The position numbers and the translations under genes are program-made. Positions 1 to 5,603 of a stretch of 7,220 nucleotides of DNA are shown here, one piece after another. The DNA is taken from assembly GCA_019246375.1 (NCBI GenBank), contig JAFAQO010000200.1, positions 1 through 7,220 on the forward strand, read 5' to 3'. Source of the DNA: Mycobacterium sp. Its GTDB lineage: Bacteria > Actinomycetota > Actinomycetes > Mycobacteriales > Mycobacteriaceae. The notes below the pieces were generated by a model, which did no database searches, was not told where the DNA came from, and worked only from the letters and a program-made list of their open reading frames with translations. Every line of letters begins with the position of its first letter. The first letter of the stretch is position 1.

Positions 1-90
1 CCGGGATTCGGACGGATCTGCGGGGTGCGGCTACAGGTCGGCGGGGTGTGCGCGGGCAGGCGGGTGACCGGTCGAGCGCGAACCGGGTGA
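1..90 (+). CDS. imuA': C-terminal end of probable ImuA' (partial)
   Basis: An open frame enters from the left edge and stops at TGA 88-90, six bases before the imuB ATG and in the same frame. Only 29 residues are visible. They contain a FGRICGVRLQV stretch followed by Arg/Gly-rich sequence, which would fit the basic C-terminus of a RecA-like protein. In mycobacteria, the gene directly upstream of imuB is normally imuA' (Rv3395c in M. tuberculosis), whose product binds ImuB in the DnaE2 mutasome. The call rests mainly on position and spacing, because the visible part has no diagnostic domain. The other two forward frames are less attractive: one stops at 65-67, and the other runs through imuB as an Arg/Gly-rich shadow. 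Confidence 0.5.
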   Translation, partial: PGFGRICGVRLQVGGVCAGRRVTGRARTG

Positions 91-96
91 ATTCGG

Positions 97-1653
97 ATGA
101 GCTCTTCCCGGGTGCTGGCGGTCTGGTGCATGGACTGGCCCGCGGTCGCCGCGGCGGCGGCCGCGGGCCTGCCCGCGACGGCTCCGGTCGCGGTCACCCT
201 GGCCAACCGGGTGATCGCCTGCTCGTCGGCCGCCCGTTCGGCTGGAGTGCGGCGAGGCCTGCGACGACGCGAGGCGGCGGCCAACTGTCCGCAGCTGCAT
301 GTCGTCACCGCCGACCCCGACCGCGACGCCCGCTTCTTCGAAGGGGTGATCGCAGCGGTGGACGAGCTGGTGCCCCGCGCCGAAGTGCTGCGGCCTGGGT
401 TGTTGGTATTACCGGTGCGCGGGGCGGCTCGTTTTTTCGGCTCCGAGCAGCAGGCGGCCGAGCGGCTGATCGACGCCGTGGCCGCCGTCGGCGCCGAGTG
501 TCAGGTCGGCATCGCCGACCAGTTGTCCACCGCCGTCTTCGCTGCGCATGCAGGCCGTGTCGTGGAGCCCGGACAGGACGCCCGGTTTTTGTCGGCGCTG
601 TCGATCCGGCAACTCGCCACCGAACCCAGCCTGTCCGGTCTGGGGCGGGAAGATCTCGCAGATCTGTTGTGGCGGATGGGAATTCGCAACATTGGGCAGT
701 TCGCCGCACTGTCGCGCACCGACGTGGCTTCGCGGTTCGGCGCCGATGCGGTGGTCGCGCACCGGTTCGCCCGCGGTGAGCCGGAACGTGCTCCGTCCGG
801 GCGGGAGCCGCCGGCGGAACTCGATGCCGTGCTGCACTGCGATCCGCCGATCGACCGGGTCGATGCCGCGGCATTCGCCGGGCGCTCGCTGGCCAGCGCG
901 TTGCACCAGACGTTGATGGCCGCCGGAGTGGGATGCACTCGGTTGGCCATTCGCGCCGTCACCGCCAACGACGAAGAGCTGAACCGGGTGTGGCGGTGCG
1001 CTGAGCCATTGACCGAGGACGCCACTGCTGACCGGGTGCGCTGGCAGCTGGACGGGTGGCTGAACAACCGGACTGGCCGACCCACCGCGCCGGTGACGCT
1101 GTTACGGCTACAGGCAATAGAGGTGGTGTCGGCGGCGGCGTTGCAGTTGCCGTTATGGGGGGCCCTCGGAGAGGAAGACCGGCTTCGCGCCCGTCGGGCA
1201 CTGGTGCGAGTGCAGGGCCTGCTCGGTCCGGAAGCGGTGCAGGTGCCGGTGCTCAGTGGCGGTCGCGGACCGGCTGAACGCATCACTTTGACACCGTTGG
1301 GTGACGAGCCGGTGCCGCGGGCCGACCCGCATCTGCCGTGGCCCGGTCAGCTGCCTGAGCCGTCACCGGCGGTTTTGCTCGACAATCCAGTGGAATTGCT
1401 TGATGGACAAGGTCATCCGATACGGGTGACCAGCCGTGGGCTGTTCTCCGCCGACCCGGCGCGGCTGACCACCCGCGGTCGTGACGACCGGTTGCGCTGG
1501 TGGGCCGGACCATGGCCGGTTGACGAGCGGTGGTGGAATCCAGAGCACGCCAAAGGCCGCACCGCCCGGGCCCAGGTGCTGGTAGAAGGCGGCAAGGCGC
1601 TGCTGCTGTGCTTTCGGCAAAGGTGCTGGTATCTGGAGGGAATTTACGAGTGA
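97..1653 (+). CDS. imuB: ImuB, catalytically inactive Y-family polymerase homologue (mutasome adaptor)
   Basis: This 518-residue protein matches mycobacterial ImuB in length and layout. ImuB links ImuA' and the error-prone polymerase DnaE2 to the beta sliding clamp in SOS mutagenesis. Residues 1-180 resemble the Y-family palm/fingers region, about 185-215 a helix-hairpin-helix-like segment (WRMGIRNIGQFAALS), about 240-345 a little-finger-like region, and 360-518 the ImuB-specific C-terminal tail. The clamp-binding motif QLPLWG lies at residues 350-355 (bases 1144-1161). Active-site acids are missing: the N-terminus reads VLAVWCMDWPAVA rather than the polymerase DxD pattern, and the segment normally holding SxDE reads LRPGLLVLPVRGAARFFG. 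The protein is therefore structural rather than enzymatic. The start is firm because an in-frame TGA lies two codons upstream, which also suggests coupling to the preceding gene. Any LexA box controlling the operon would lie outside the window. Confidence 0.93.
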   Translation: MSSSRVLAVWCMDWPAVAAAAAAGLPATAPVAVTLANRVIACSSAARSAGVRRGLRRREAAANCPQLHVVTADPDRDARFFEGVIAAVDELVPRAEVLRPGLLVLPVRGAARFFGSEQQAAERLIDAVAAVGAECQVGIADQLSTAVFAAHAGRVVEPGQDARFLSALSIRQLATEPSLSGLGREDLADLLWRMGIRNIGQFAALSRTDVASRFGADAVVAHRFARGEPERAPSGREPPAELDAVLHCDPPIDRVDAAAFAGRSLASALHQTLMAAGVGCTRLAIRAVTANDEELNRVWRCAEPLTEDATADRVRWQLDGWLNNRTGRPTAPVTLLRLQAIEVVSAAALQLPLWGALGEEDRLRARRALVRVQGLLGPEAVQVPVLSGGRGPAERITLTPLGDEPVPRADPHLPWPGQLPEPSPAVLLDNPVELLDGQGHPIRVTSRGLFSADPARLTTRGRDDRLRWWAGPWPVDERWWNPEHAKGRTARAQVLVEGGKALLLCFRQRCWYLEGIYE

Positions 1654-1657
1654 CGGC

Positions 1658-2701
1658 TCAGCCCAACTGGCGCGCGAACCGCCCGACCAGGTCGATGAAC
1701 CGGTCGAAGAATGCCGCTGGATCGACGTCAATACCGATGAGCGAGTTAGGCTCTCGGCCCCAGCGTCCCGACCAGTCGGTGACCGTCATGCCGCGGGTCA
1801 GCGTACCGGTCAACTCCACGTCCACCGTCGCCGCCCGAGTGGACACCAGCTTTGGGTCAAGGGCAACTGCGGCAGCCAACGGATCGTGCAGGTGCGCCAG
1901 ATAGCCGTGGCCCAGGTCGTGGTGGGCTTCGAAGTAGAACCGCATGGCGTCCTCGATGACCCGGACCAGCGGATTGGGTGCCGCTGACCGAGTGCCGGGT
2001 TCGTCGTGCTCGCTCATCTCGAAAGTCGCCGAGTCTGCCGCGGCCGCCAACCTCGCCAAGACGTCGGGAGTCATCGCGATGTGCCGGGTCAGGTCCAACC
2101 CGCACAAGATCGGAAGTTCTTGTGATTTCGTGGCATTGGCACTCCAGGCGCCGAATACCTCGGCCGCCGCTTCGGGGTCTACCTTGATATTCCATTCGGC
2201 CACCGGGTTGGTGTTGCCGCGATAATCGTAGGCGCCGCCCATGATCACCAGCCGGCGCAGCAGCCTCGGCAATGCCGGCTCGGCGCGCAGTGCCAGCGCC
2301 AGGTTGGTCAGCGGGCCGGTGGCCACGCCGATCAGATTTCCGGGATAGACATGTGCCGCCCTGACCCAGGCCGTCGCGGCGTCGTAACTGGTGAGCCGGC
2401 GATCACTCGGCGCCAGCTCGGCATACCCTAAGCCTTTGGGGCCGTGGGCTTTTCCGGGTTCGCACATCGGACAGATCAACGGCTGGTCGGCGCCTTTGGA
2501 CACCGGCACGTCGCTCATCCTGCACAGCTCGAGCAGGCCCAGGTTGTTCTCGCAAACCTGGTCTACGCCAACGTTTCCCCCGGTCGAAGCGATGCCGACC
2601 AGTTCGGCGTCCGGGCTGGCCATCAGATACACCAGCGCAATCGCATCGTCGACACCGGTGTCCACGTCGGCGAACACCGGCGAGGCGGCCCCTGCGTTCA
2701 C
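1658..2701 (-). CDS. iunH: Inosine/uridine-preferring nucleoside hydrolase family protein
   Basis: This 347-residue protein belongs to the family that hydrolyses the N-glycosidic bond of ribonucleosides to ribose and free base, using a bound calcium ion. The N-terminal metal/ribose site is DVDTGVDDA at residues 12-20, with D14, D18 and D19 corresponding to the canonical DxDPGxDD acids; the usual Pro is Thr. Other family signatures are ATGPLTNLALAL (127-138), LVIMGGA (151-157), AEWNIKVDPEAA (168-179) and the C-terminal HDPLAA (272-277), whose Asp completes the calcium site. The resemblance to M. tuberculosis Rv3393 is strong. The start is a GTG at 2701; a second GTG at 2677 (residue 9) sits just before the first beta strand and is an alternative. 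It lies 43 bp downstream of the broken dioxygenase gene on the same strand. Its stop is 4 bp from the convergent imuB stop. Substrate preference cannot be read from the sequence. Confidence 0.92.
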   Translation of the reverse strand: MNAGAASPVFADVDTGVDDAIALVYLMASPDAELVGIASTGGNVGVDQVCENNLGLLELCRMSDVPVSKGADQPLICPMCEPGKAHGPKGLGYAELAPSDRRLTSYDAATAWVRAAHVYPGNLIGVATGPLTNLALALRAEPALPRLLRRLVIMGGAYDYRGNTNPVAEWNIKVDPEAAAEVFGAWSANATKSQELPILCGLDLTRHIAMTPDVLARLAAAADSATFEMSEHDEPGTRSAAPNPLVRVIEDAMRFYFEAHHDLGHGYLAHLHDPLAAAVALDPKLVSTRAATVDVELTGTLTRGMTVTDWSGRWGREPNSLIGIDVDPAAFFDRFIDLVGRFARQLG

Positions 2702-2744
2702 TGCGGTAACGCTACCTGAGGGCTGCCGTAGGCAAGCCCGTCGC

Positions 2745-3419
2745 TCAGCCGGGAGCGAACGTGATCACCAGAACATCGCGCAGCGCGGGCTCGGCCGCGT
2801 CCACCGGCCGGATCGGCGAGACACCGTGCACGGTGCGTCGGTCGTCGCCGAGCAGCAGAGTGCCGGGTTCGGCGAGCGTGGCCGTGAGCAGTCGATTACC
2901 AGCCTAATCGAACACCGAACTCTCCCCGCCGACCGCGTTACTGCGTCTGACCAGCAGCGAAGTGACCAGCGTGACGCCGTCACGATGCAGGCCCTCGGGC
3001 GTCGGTTGCCCCGCGCCGTCCGCCGACGCCAGTACCCGGAACGGGTGTACCTTGACGACCCACTGCGGCACGTCGTCGAGGGCATCAGCGAAATTGCCCA
3101 GCAACGTCAGCAACATGGGCAGCAGCGGATCGTCTGCGAATGCGTCGGTCAGCGGCTTGAAATGGCGATCGCGATCGATGTAGAGCGGGTTTGAGTCCAG
3201 CGGCTGCACGAACACGCCGTCGGGCGTCGCCGTCGCGGCCCCGTCGACGAACGAGTACCGGCCGTAGCGACGTCGCCGCTGCAGGCTCAATTCGGCCGCA
3301 TAGCGGTCCGGCGCCAAATCATCCCAATGCGAAGCGAATTGGTCCCATACGTCGGAACTCACGCCCAAAGCCGTCGCCAGATCGGCAGGCGACATCAAAG
3401 ACACCCCAGTCGTGGTCAA
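2745..3419 (-). pseudogene. 2OG-Fe(II) dioxygenase (PF10014-type) interrupted by an in-frame TAG
   Basis: The first 171 codons (3419 to 2907) look like the N-terminal two thirds of a 2OG-Fe_Oxy_2 dioxygenase, the family containing bacterial L-isoleucine 4-hydroxylase and BsmA. They include FASHWDDLAPDRYAAE, a basic RRRRYGRYS segment, VVKVHPFRVLA and the iron-binding LHRDGV (H145, D147). After VGGESSVFD comes TAG at 2904-2906. The same frame then continues without a shift for 52 codons (AGNRLLTATLAEPGTLLLGD, then VHGVSPIRP and LRDVLVITF) to TGA at 2745-2747. This downstream part carries the expected third iron ligand, the His of VHGVSPI (position 198 counting the amber codon), and probably the 2OG-binding Arg of SPIRP. 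The truncated product should be inactive, so I call a pseudogene; amber read-through or a sequencing error are alternatives. The start shown is TTG 3419, with ATG at 3395 as another option. Coding-like sequence further upstream suggests the original gene began near ATG 3481-3483 and also carries a frameshift. Confidence 0.82.
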
Positions 3420-3638
3420 ATCCTGGATGGCGGCCGCTGCCCAATCGGTCCCGGCCCGGTGCGCGCAAAGAACTTCTGGTCATGTCCCACGGCGGCGGGA
3501 TACCTGCAAGTCGATGGAGCTAAACGTGACCGGTCGGATTACCGATGCACGCCTGATACCAACCGCACCTACCGCGCGTTTCGGCTTGCGCGGCGGCGGC
3601 GACGGTGGCGCGTCCCGGCCCCTATCGTCGTCCGGGCG
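3420..3638. other. 219-bp gap between lpqD and the dioxygenase remnant
   Basis: No separate gene is supported here. On the minus strand, the dioxygenase frame stays open from 3419 up to 3479 and reads like protein (DWAAAAIQDL just before the TTG). It then meets TGA at 3480-3482 without an ATG, GTG or TTG in between. An ATG at 3481-3483 in another minus frame opens a reading beginning MTRSSLRAPGRD. The rest, 3484-3638, contains a GGC/CGG-rich stretch near 3590-3605 and no convincing terminator hairpin after lpqD. Any promoter for the downstream minus-strand genes would be expected here, but I could not identify one. Confidence 0.5.
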
Positions 3639-4352
3639 TCAGTATTTGAAGTCGCGGATGCCGTCCCAATCCACCAGTGTCCAGCCGCCTCCCGGGCTGC
3701 CCTTGATGACGACGCGGCCGATATTCGGCAGCGGATGCTGCTTCACCAGGCTGTCCTTCGGGTTGGAAACGTTCATAAGCGTCCAGTACATGATGGCCTC
3801 GCCGTGCGAGAACGCGACCGGGTTCTTCTGGCCACTGTCATAGATCTTCTGCACGGCGCCGCTGAACTGGTCATTGAATTGGTCGCCGTTGATCGATCCC
3901 GGAATGGCGTTTTGCCGATCGCCTCGCAGCCAGTCCGCCGGTGCGACCAGAAACGTCGACTTGGCCATCGAGGTCGGCTTGTCGTCAAACCAGCCTGCGC
4001 TGATTTCGCGGAGACCGGGCAGGATCTGGACGTGCTTCCCGAGCCGCTCGGCCAGCGGCGCGGCGGTCTCCTGCGTTCGGACCATCGTGGAGGCGTAGAT
4101 GCCGTCGTAGTTGTTCCGCGCAAGGTAACGGGCGTTCTGCTGGGCCTGGCCCTGCCCGTCATGGGTGAGGCCCGGGCCGGGCACCTCGGTGTTGATAATC
4201 CCGGCGGCGTTGGCCTCCGACTCGGCGTGCCGGACGAAGGTCAACGTGATGGTGCGAACGTGCGGTGTTTCACCGGAACAGGCGCCGACAGCTATGGTCG
4301 CGGCGAGTACGACCGCTGCCTTCAAGATGGCGGTACGAATGCGCTTGGCCAT
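3639..4352 (-). CDS. lpqD: LpqD-like lipoprotein with histidine-phosphatase (phosphoglycerate mutase-like) domain
   Basis: This is a 237-residue predicted lipoprotein. Residues 1-24 form a lipoprotein signal peptide: basic MAKRIR, a hydrophobic core, then lipobox VGAC with the lipidated Cys at 25. The mature part is a histidine phosphatase domain. It has the RHAES catalytic motif (R41, phospho-accepting H42), LTHDGQGQAQQ at 62-72, the second Arg in STMVRTQETA (R92), an E117 in LREISAGW, and the second catalytic His in FSHGEA (H183). The active site looks complete, so a surface-attached phosphatase is plausible, but the substrate is unknown. Length, signal and C-terminus (LPNIGRVVI, WDGIRDF) fit M. 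tuberculosis LpqD (Rv3390). The ATG at 4350-4352 is chosen because it gives a complete signal peptide. The gene is divergent from htdY across 96 bp. Confidence 0.88.
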   Translation of the reverse strand: MAKRIRTAILKAAVVLAATIAVGACSGETPHVRTITLTFVRHAESEANAAGIINTEVPGPGLTHDGQGQAQQNARYLARNNYDGIYASTMVRTQETAAPLAERLGKHVQILPGLREISAGWFDDKPTSMAKSTFLVAPADWLRGDRQNAIPGSINGDQFNDQFSGAVQKIYDSGQKNPVAFSHGEAIMYWTLMNVSNPKDSLVKQHPLPNIGRVVIKGSPGGGWTLVDWDGIRDFKY

Positions 4353-4448
4353 GGCGATAGCCTGCCCTGCCGGCGGCCTTCATGTGGTGGGTTTGCCATG
4401 GTTGGGTGGAGAAGTGCGACGTGAGATCTGATCGAGAGGAGACTCGCA
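4353..4448. promoter_or_regulatory. Divergent intergenic region between lpqD and htdY
   Basis: These 96 bp separate two outward-facing starts, so promoters for both genes should lie here or just inside the coding ends. I could not assign confident -10 or -35 hexamers. The only clear element is the htdY ribosome-binding site at the right end. A short AGATCT palindrome near 4424-4429 is noted without any assigned role. Confidence 0.4.
4437..4441 (+). promoter_or_regulatory. Ribosome-binding site of htdY
   Basis: A perfect AGGAG lies seven bases upstream of the ATG at 4449, within GAGAGGAGACTCGCA. This fixes the start of the dehydratase gene and predicts good translation. Confidence 0.8.
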
Positions 4449-5321
4449 ATGGCGATCGACCCGAATGCCATCGGTGCGGTGACGGAGCCGATGCTGTTCG
4501 AGTGGACCGACCGGGACACCATGCTTTACGCGCTCGGTGTCGGCGCCGGCACCGATGACCTGTCGTTCACCACCGAAAACAGCCACGGCATCACCCTGCA
4601 AGTGCTGCCGACGTACGCGGTGATCTGCTGCCCCGCGTTCGGCGCGGCAGCGAAGATCGGAACGTTCAACTGGGCTCTGCTCCTGCACGGCTCTCAGGGC
4701 ATCCGGTTGCACGCACCGCTGCCGGCCGCGGGAAAGCTGTCGGTGGTCACCGAAGTGGCCGACATCCAGGACAAGGGCGAAGGCAAGAACGCCATCATCA
4801 TGCTGCGCGCCCGCGGCAGCGACCCCAACTCCGGGACGCTGGTCGCCGAGAGTTTTACCACGCTCGTCATCCGCGGCGCCGGTGGTTTCGGGGGAGTACC
4901 GGGCCAGCGCCCCGCCGCACCGGAAATCCCCGACCGGGAGCCGGATGCCCGGATCGCGCTGCCCACCCGCGAGGATCAGCCACTGATCTACCGGCTCTCC
5001 GGCGATCGCAACCCCCTGCACAGTGACCCCTGGTTCGCCAAGGAGATGGCCGGCTTCCCCAAACCGATCATGCACGGGCTGTGCACCTACGGTGTGTCGG
5101 GCCGCGCGCTGGTTGCCGAGCTCTGCAAGGGCGATGCCACCAAGATCACCTCGATTGCCGCTCGGTTCACCTCCCCGGTGTTTCCCGGCGAGACGCTGAC
5201 CACCGTGATCTGGCGAACCGAGCCGGGCAGCGCGGTGTTCCGAACCGAGGCCGCCGCGCCCGGCGGCGGCGATGCGCGGGTGGTCCTCGAGGACGGAGCG
5301 GCGGAATACGCACCCGTGTGA
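4449..5321 (+). CDS. htdY: HtdY-type (R)-specific 3-hydroxyacyl-thioester dehydratase (MaoC family)
   Basis: This 290-residue double-hotdog enzyme has the same length, as I recall it, as M. tuberculosis HtdY (Rv3389c). The family reversibly dehydrates (R)-3-hydroxyacyl-CoA to trans-2-enoyl-CoA, in fatty-acid synthesis or breakdown. The N-terminal hotdog (about 1-140) starts FEWTDRDTMLYALGVGAG and lacks catalytic residues. A linker rich in Pro and Gly (about 142-165) leads to the C-terminal MaoC domain. That domain has the hydratase-2 motif YRLSGDRNPLHSDPWFA at 181-197, with catalytic D186 and H191 plus N188, followed by FPKPIMHGLCTYG (203-215) and FTSPVFPGETL (240-250). No signal peptide or membrane segment is seen, so it is cytoplasmic. 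The start is supported by the AGGAG at 4437. A small acidic-tail gene follows 25 bp downstream and may be co-transcribed. Confidence 0.93.
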   Translation: MAIDPNAIGAVTEPMLFEWTDRDTMLYALGVGAGTDDLSFTTENSHGITLQVLPTYAVICCPAFGAAAKIGTFNWALLLHGSQGIRLHAPLPAAGKLSVVTEVADIQDKGEGKNAIIMLRARGSDPNSGTLVAESFTTLVIRGAGGFGGVPGQRPAAPEIPDREPDARIALPTREDQPLIYRLSGDRNPLHSDPWFAKEMAGFPKPIMHGLCTYGVSGRALVAELCKGDATKITSIAARFTSPVFPGETLTTVIWRTEPGSAVFRTEAAAPGGGDARVVLEDGAAEYAPV

Positions 5322-5346
5322 GCCACCTTCATGGCAGGCTCCGACC

Positions 5347-5601
5347 ATGGCATTCAAACTCACATACAGCGATGGAAACGAAACCGACTACGACGACAAC
5401 ACCAAGTGGGAAGTCGAGAACGGGGTTGTCAAGCTAGGACGTGAGGAGGGGAAGTGGACGGTTTTTGTCTCGCCGAGTCATTGGGCCACCCTCGAACTCG
5501 TGCCGAAGGACAAGGGCGACGGCGAGGGTGATGGCGAAGAAGAAGATCAGGACAAAGACAAGGACGAAGACGAAGACGAAGACGAAGACAAGGACAGCTG
5601 A
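5347..5601 (+). CDS. Small protein of unknown function with Asp/Glu/Lys repeat tail
   Basis: This 84-residue protein is not recognised. Residues 1-53 look like a compact beta-rich domain: an amphipathic start (MAFKLTYSDG), then TKWEVENGVVKLGRE, GKWTVFVSPSHWATLELVPK, with three Trp. Residues 54-84 are a low-complexity, highly charged tail of Asp, Glu, Lys and Gly, ending in near-perfect Asp-Glu repeats; it should be disordered and very acidic. No signal peptide or transmembrane segment is visible, so it is probably cytoplasmic. ATG 5347 is preferred over the upstream in-frame ATG at 5272: the latter would overlap htdY by 50 bp, and the residues it adds read like htdY coding sequence in another frame. 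A weak GGCAGG lies at 5333-5338. The gene follows htdY by 25 bp and its stop is 2 bp from the convergent otsB2 stop. The acidic tail might bind cations, basic proteins or ribosomal components, but this is only inference. Confidence 0.72.
   Translation: MAFKLTYSDGNETDYDDNTKWEVENGVVKLGREEGKWTVFVSPSHWATLELVPKDKGDGEGDGEEEDQDKDKDEDEDEDEDKDS
5563..5586 (+). repeat. GACGAA hexanucleotide tandem repeat, four exact units
   Basis: Four exact GACGAA units encode Asp-Glu pairs in the acidic tail of the small protein. Imperfect units (GACAAA, GACAAG) flank them from 5551 to about 5595. The 6-bp unit means slippage would change tail length without breaking the frame. Confidence 0.85.
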
Positions 5602-5603
5602 CC

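Noticed and set aside
48..779. Long plus-strand open frame overlapping imuB
   Set aside because: Its product is a repetitive Arg/Gly/Pro-rich string typical of a shifted frame in GC-rich DNA, and imuB in the same place has clear family motifs.
501..1286. Long minus-strand open frame opposite imuB
   Set aside because: Ser/Arg/Ala-rich composition with no motif; antisense shadow of imuB.
2391..3194. Plus-strand open frame across iunH and the dioxygenase remnant
   Set aside because: It crosses two minus-strand genes and shows no recognisable domain; those genes have clear motifs.
3505..3575. Promoter-like TTGGTA / TAATCC hexamers on the minus strand between lpqD and the dioxygenase
   Set aside because: The spacing is about 15 bp and the match to consensus is weak; chance cannot be excluded.
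3327..4424. Plus-strand 365-codon open frame opposite lpqD
   Set aside because: Composition is that of an antisense shadow; lpqD has a signal peptide, lipobox and full catalytic motifs.
5272..5346. Upstream start extending the small acidic protein by 25 residues
   Set aside because: It would overlap htdY by 50 bp, and the added residues look like htdY codons read out of frame.
4380..5363. Minus-strand 327-codon open frame opposite htdY
   Set aside because: Gly/Arg/Gln-rich without domain features; htdY is unambiguous and has a good ribosome-binding site.
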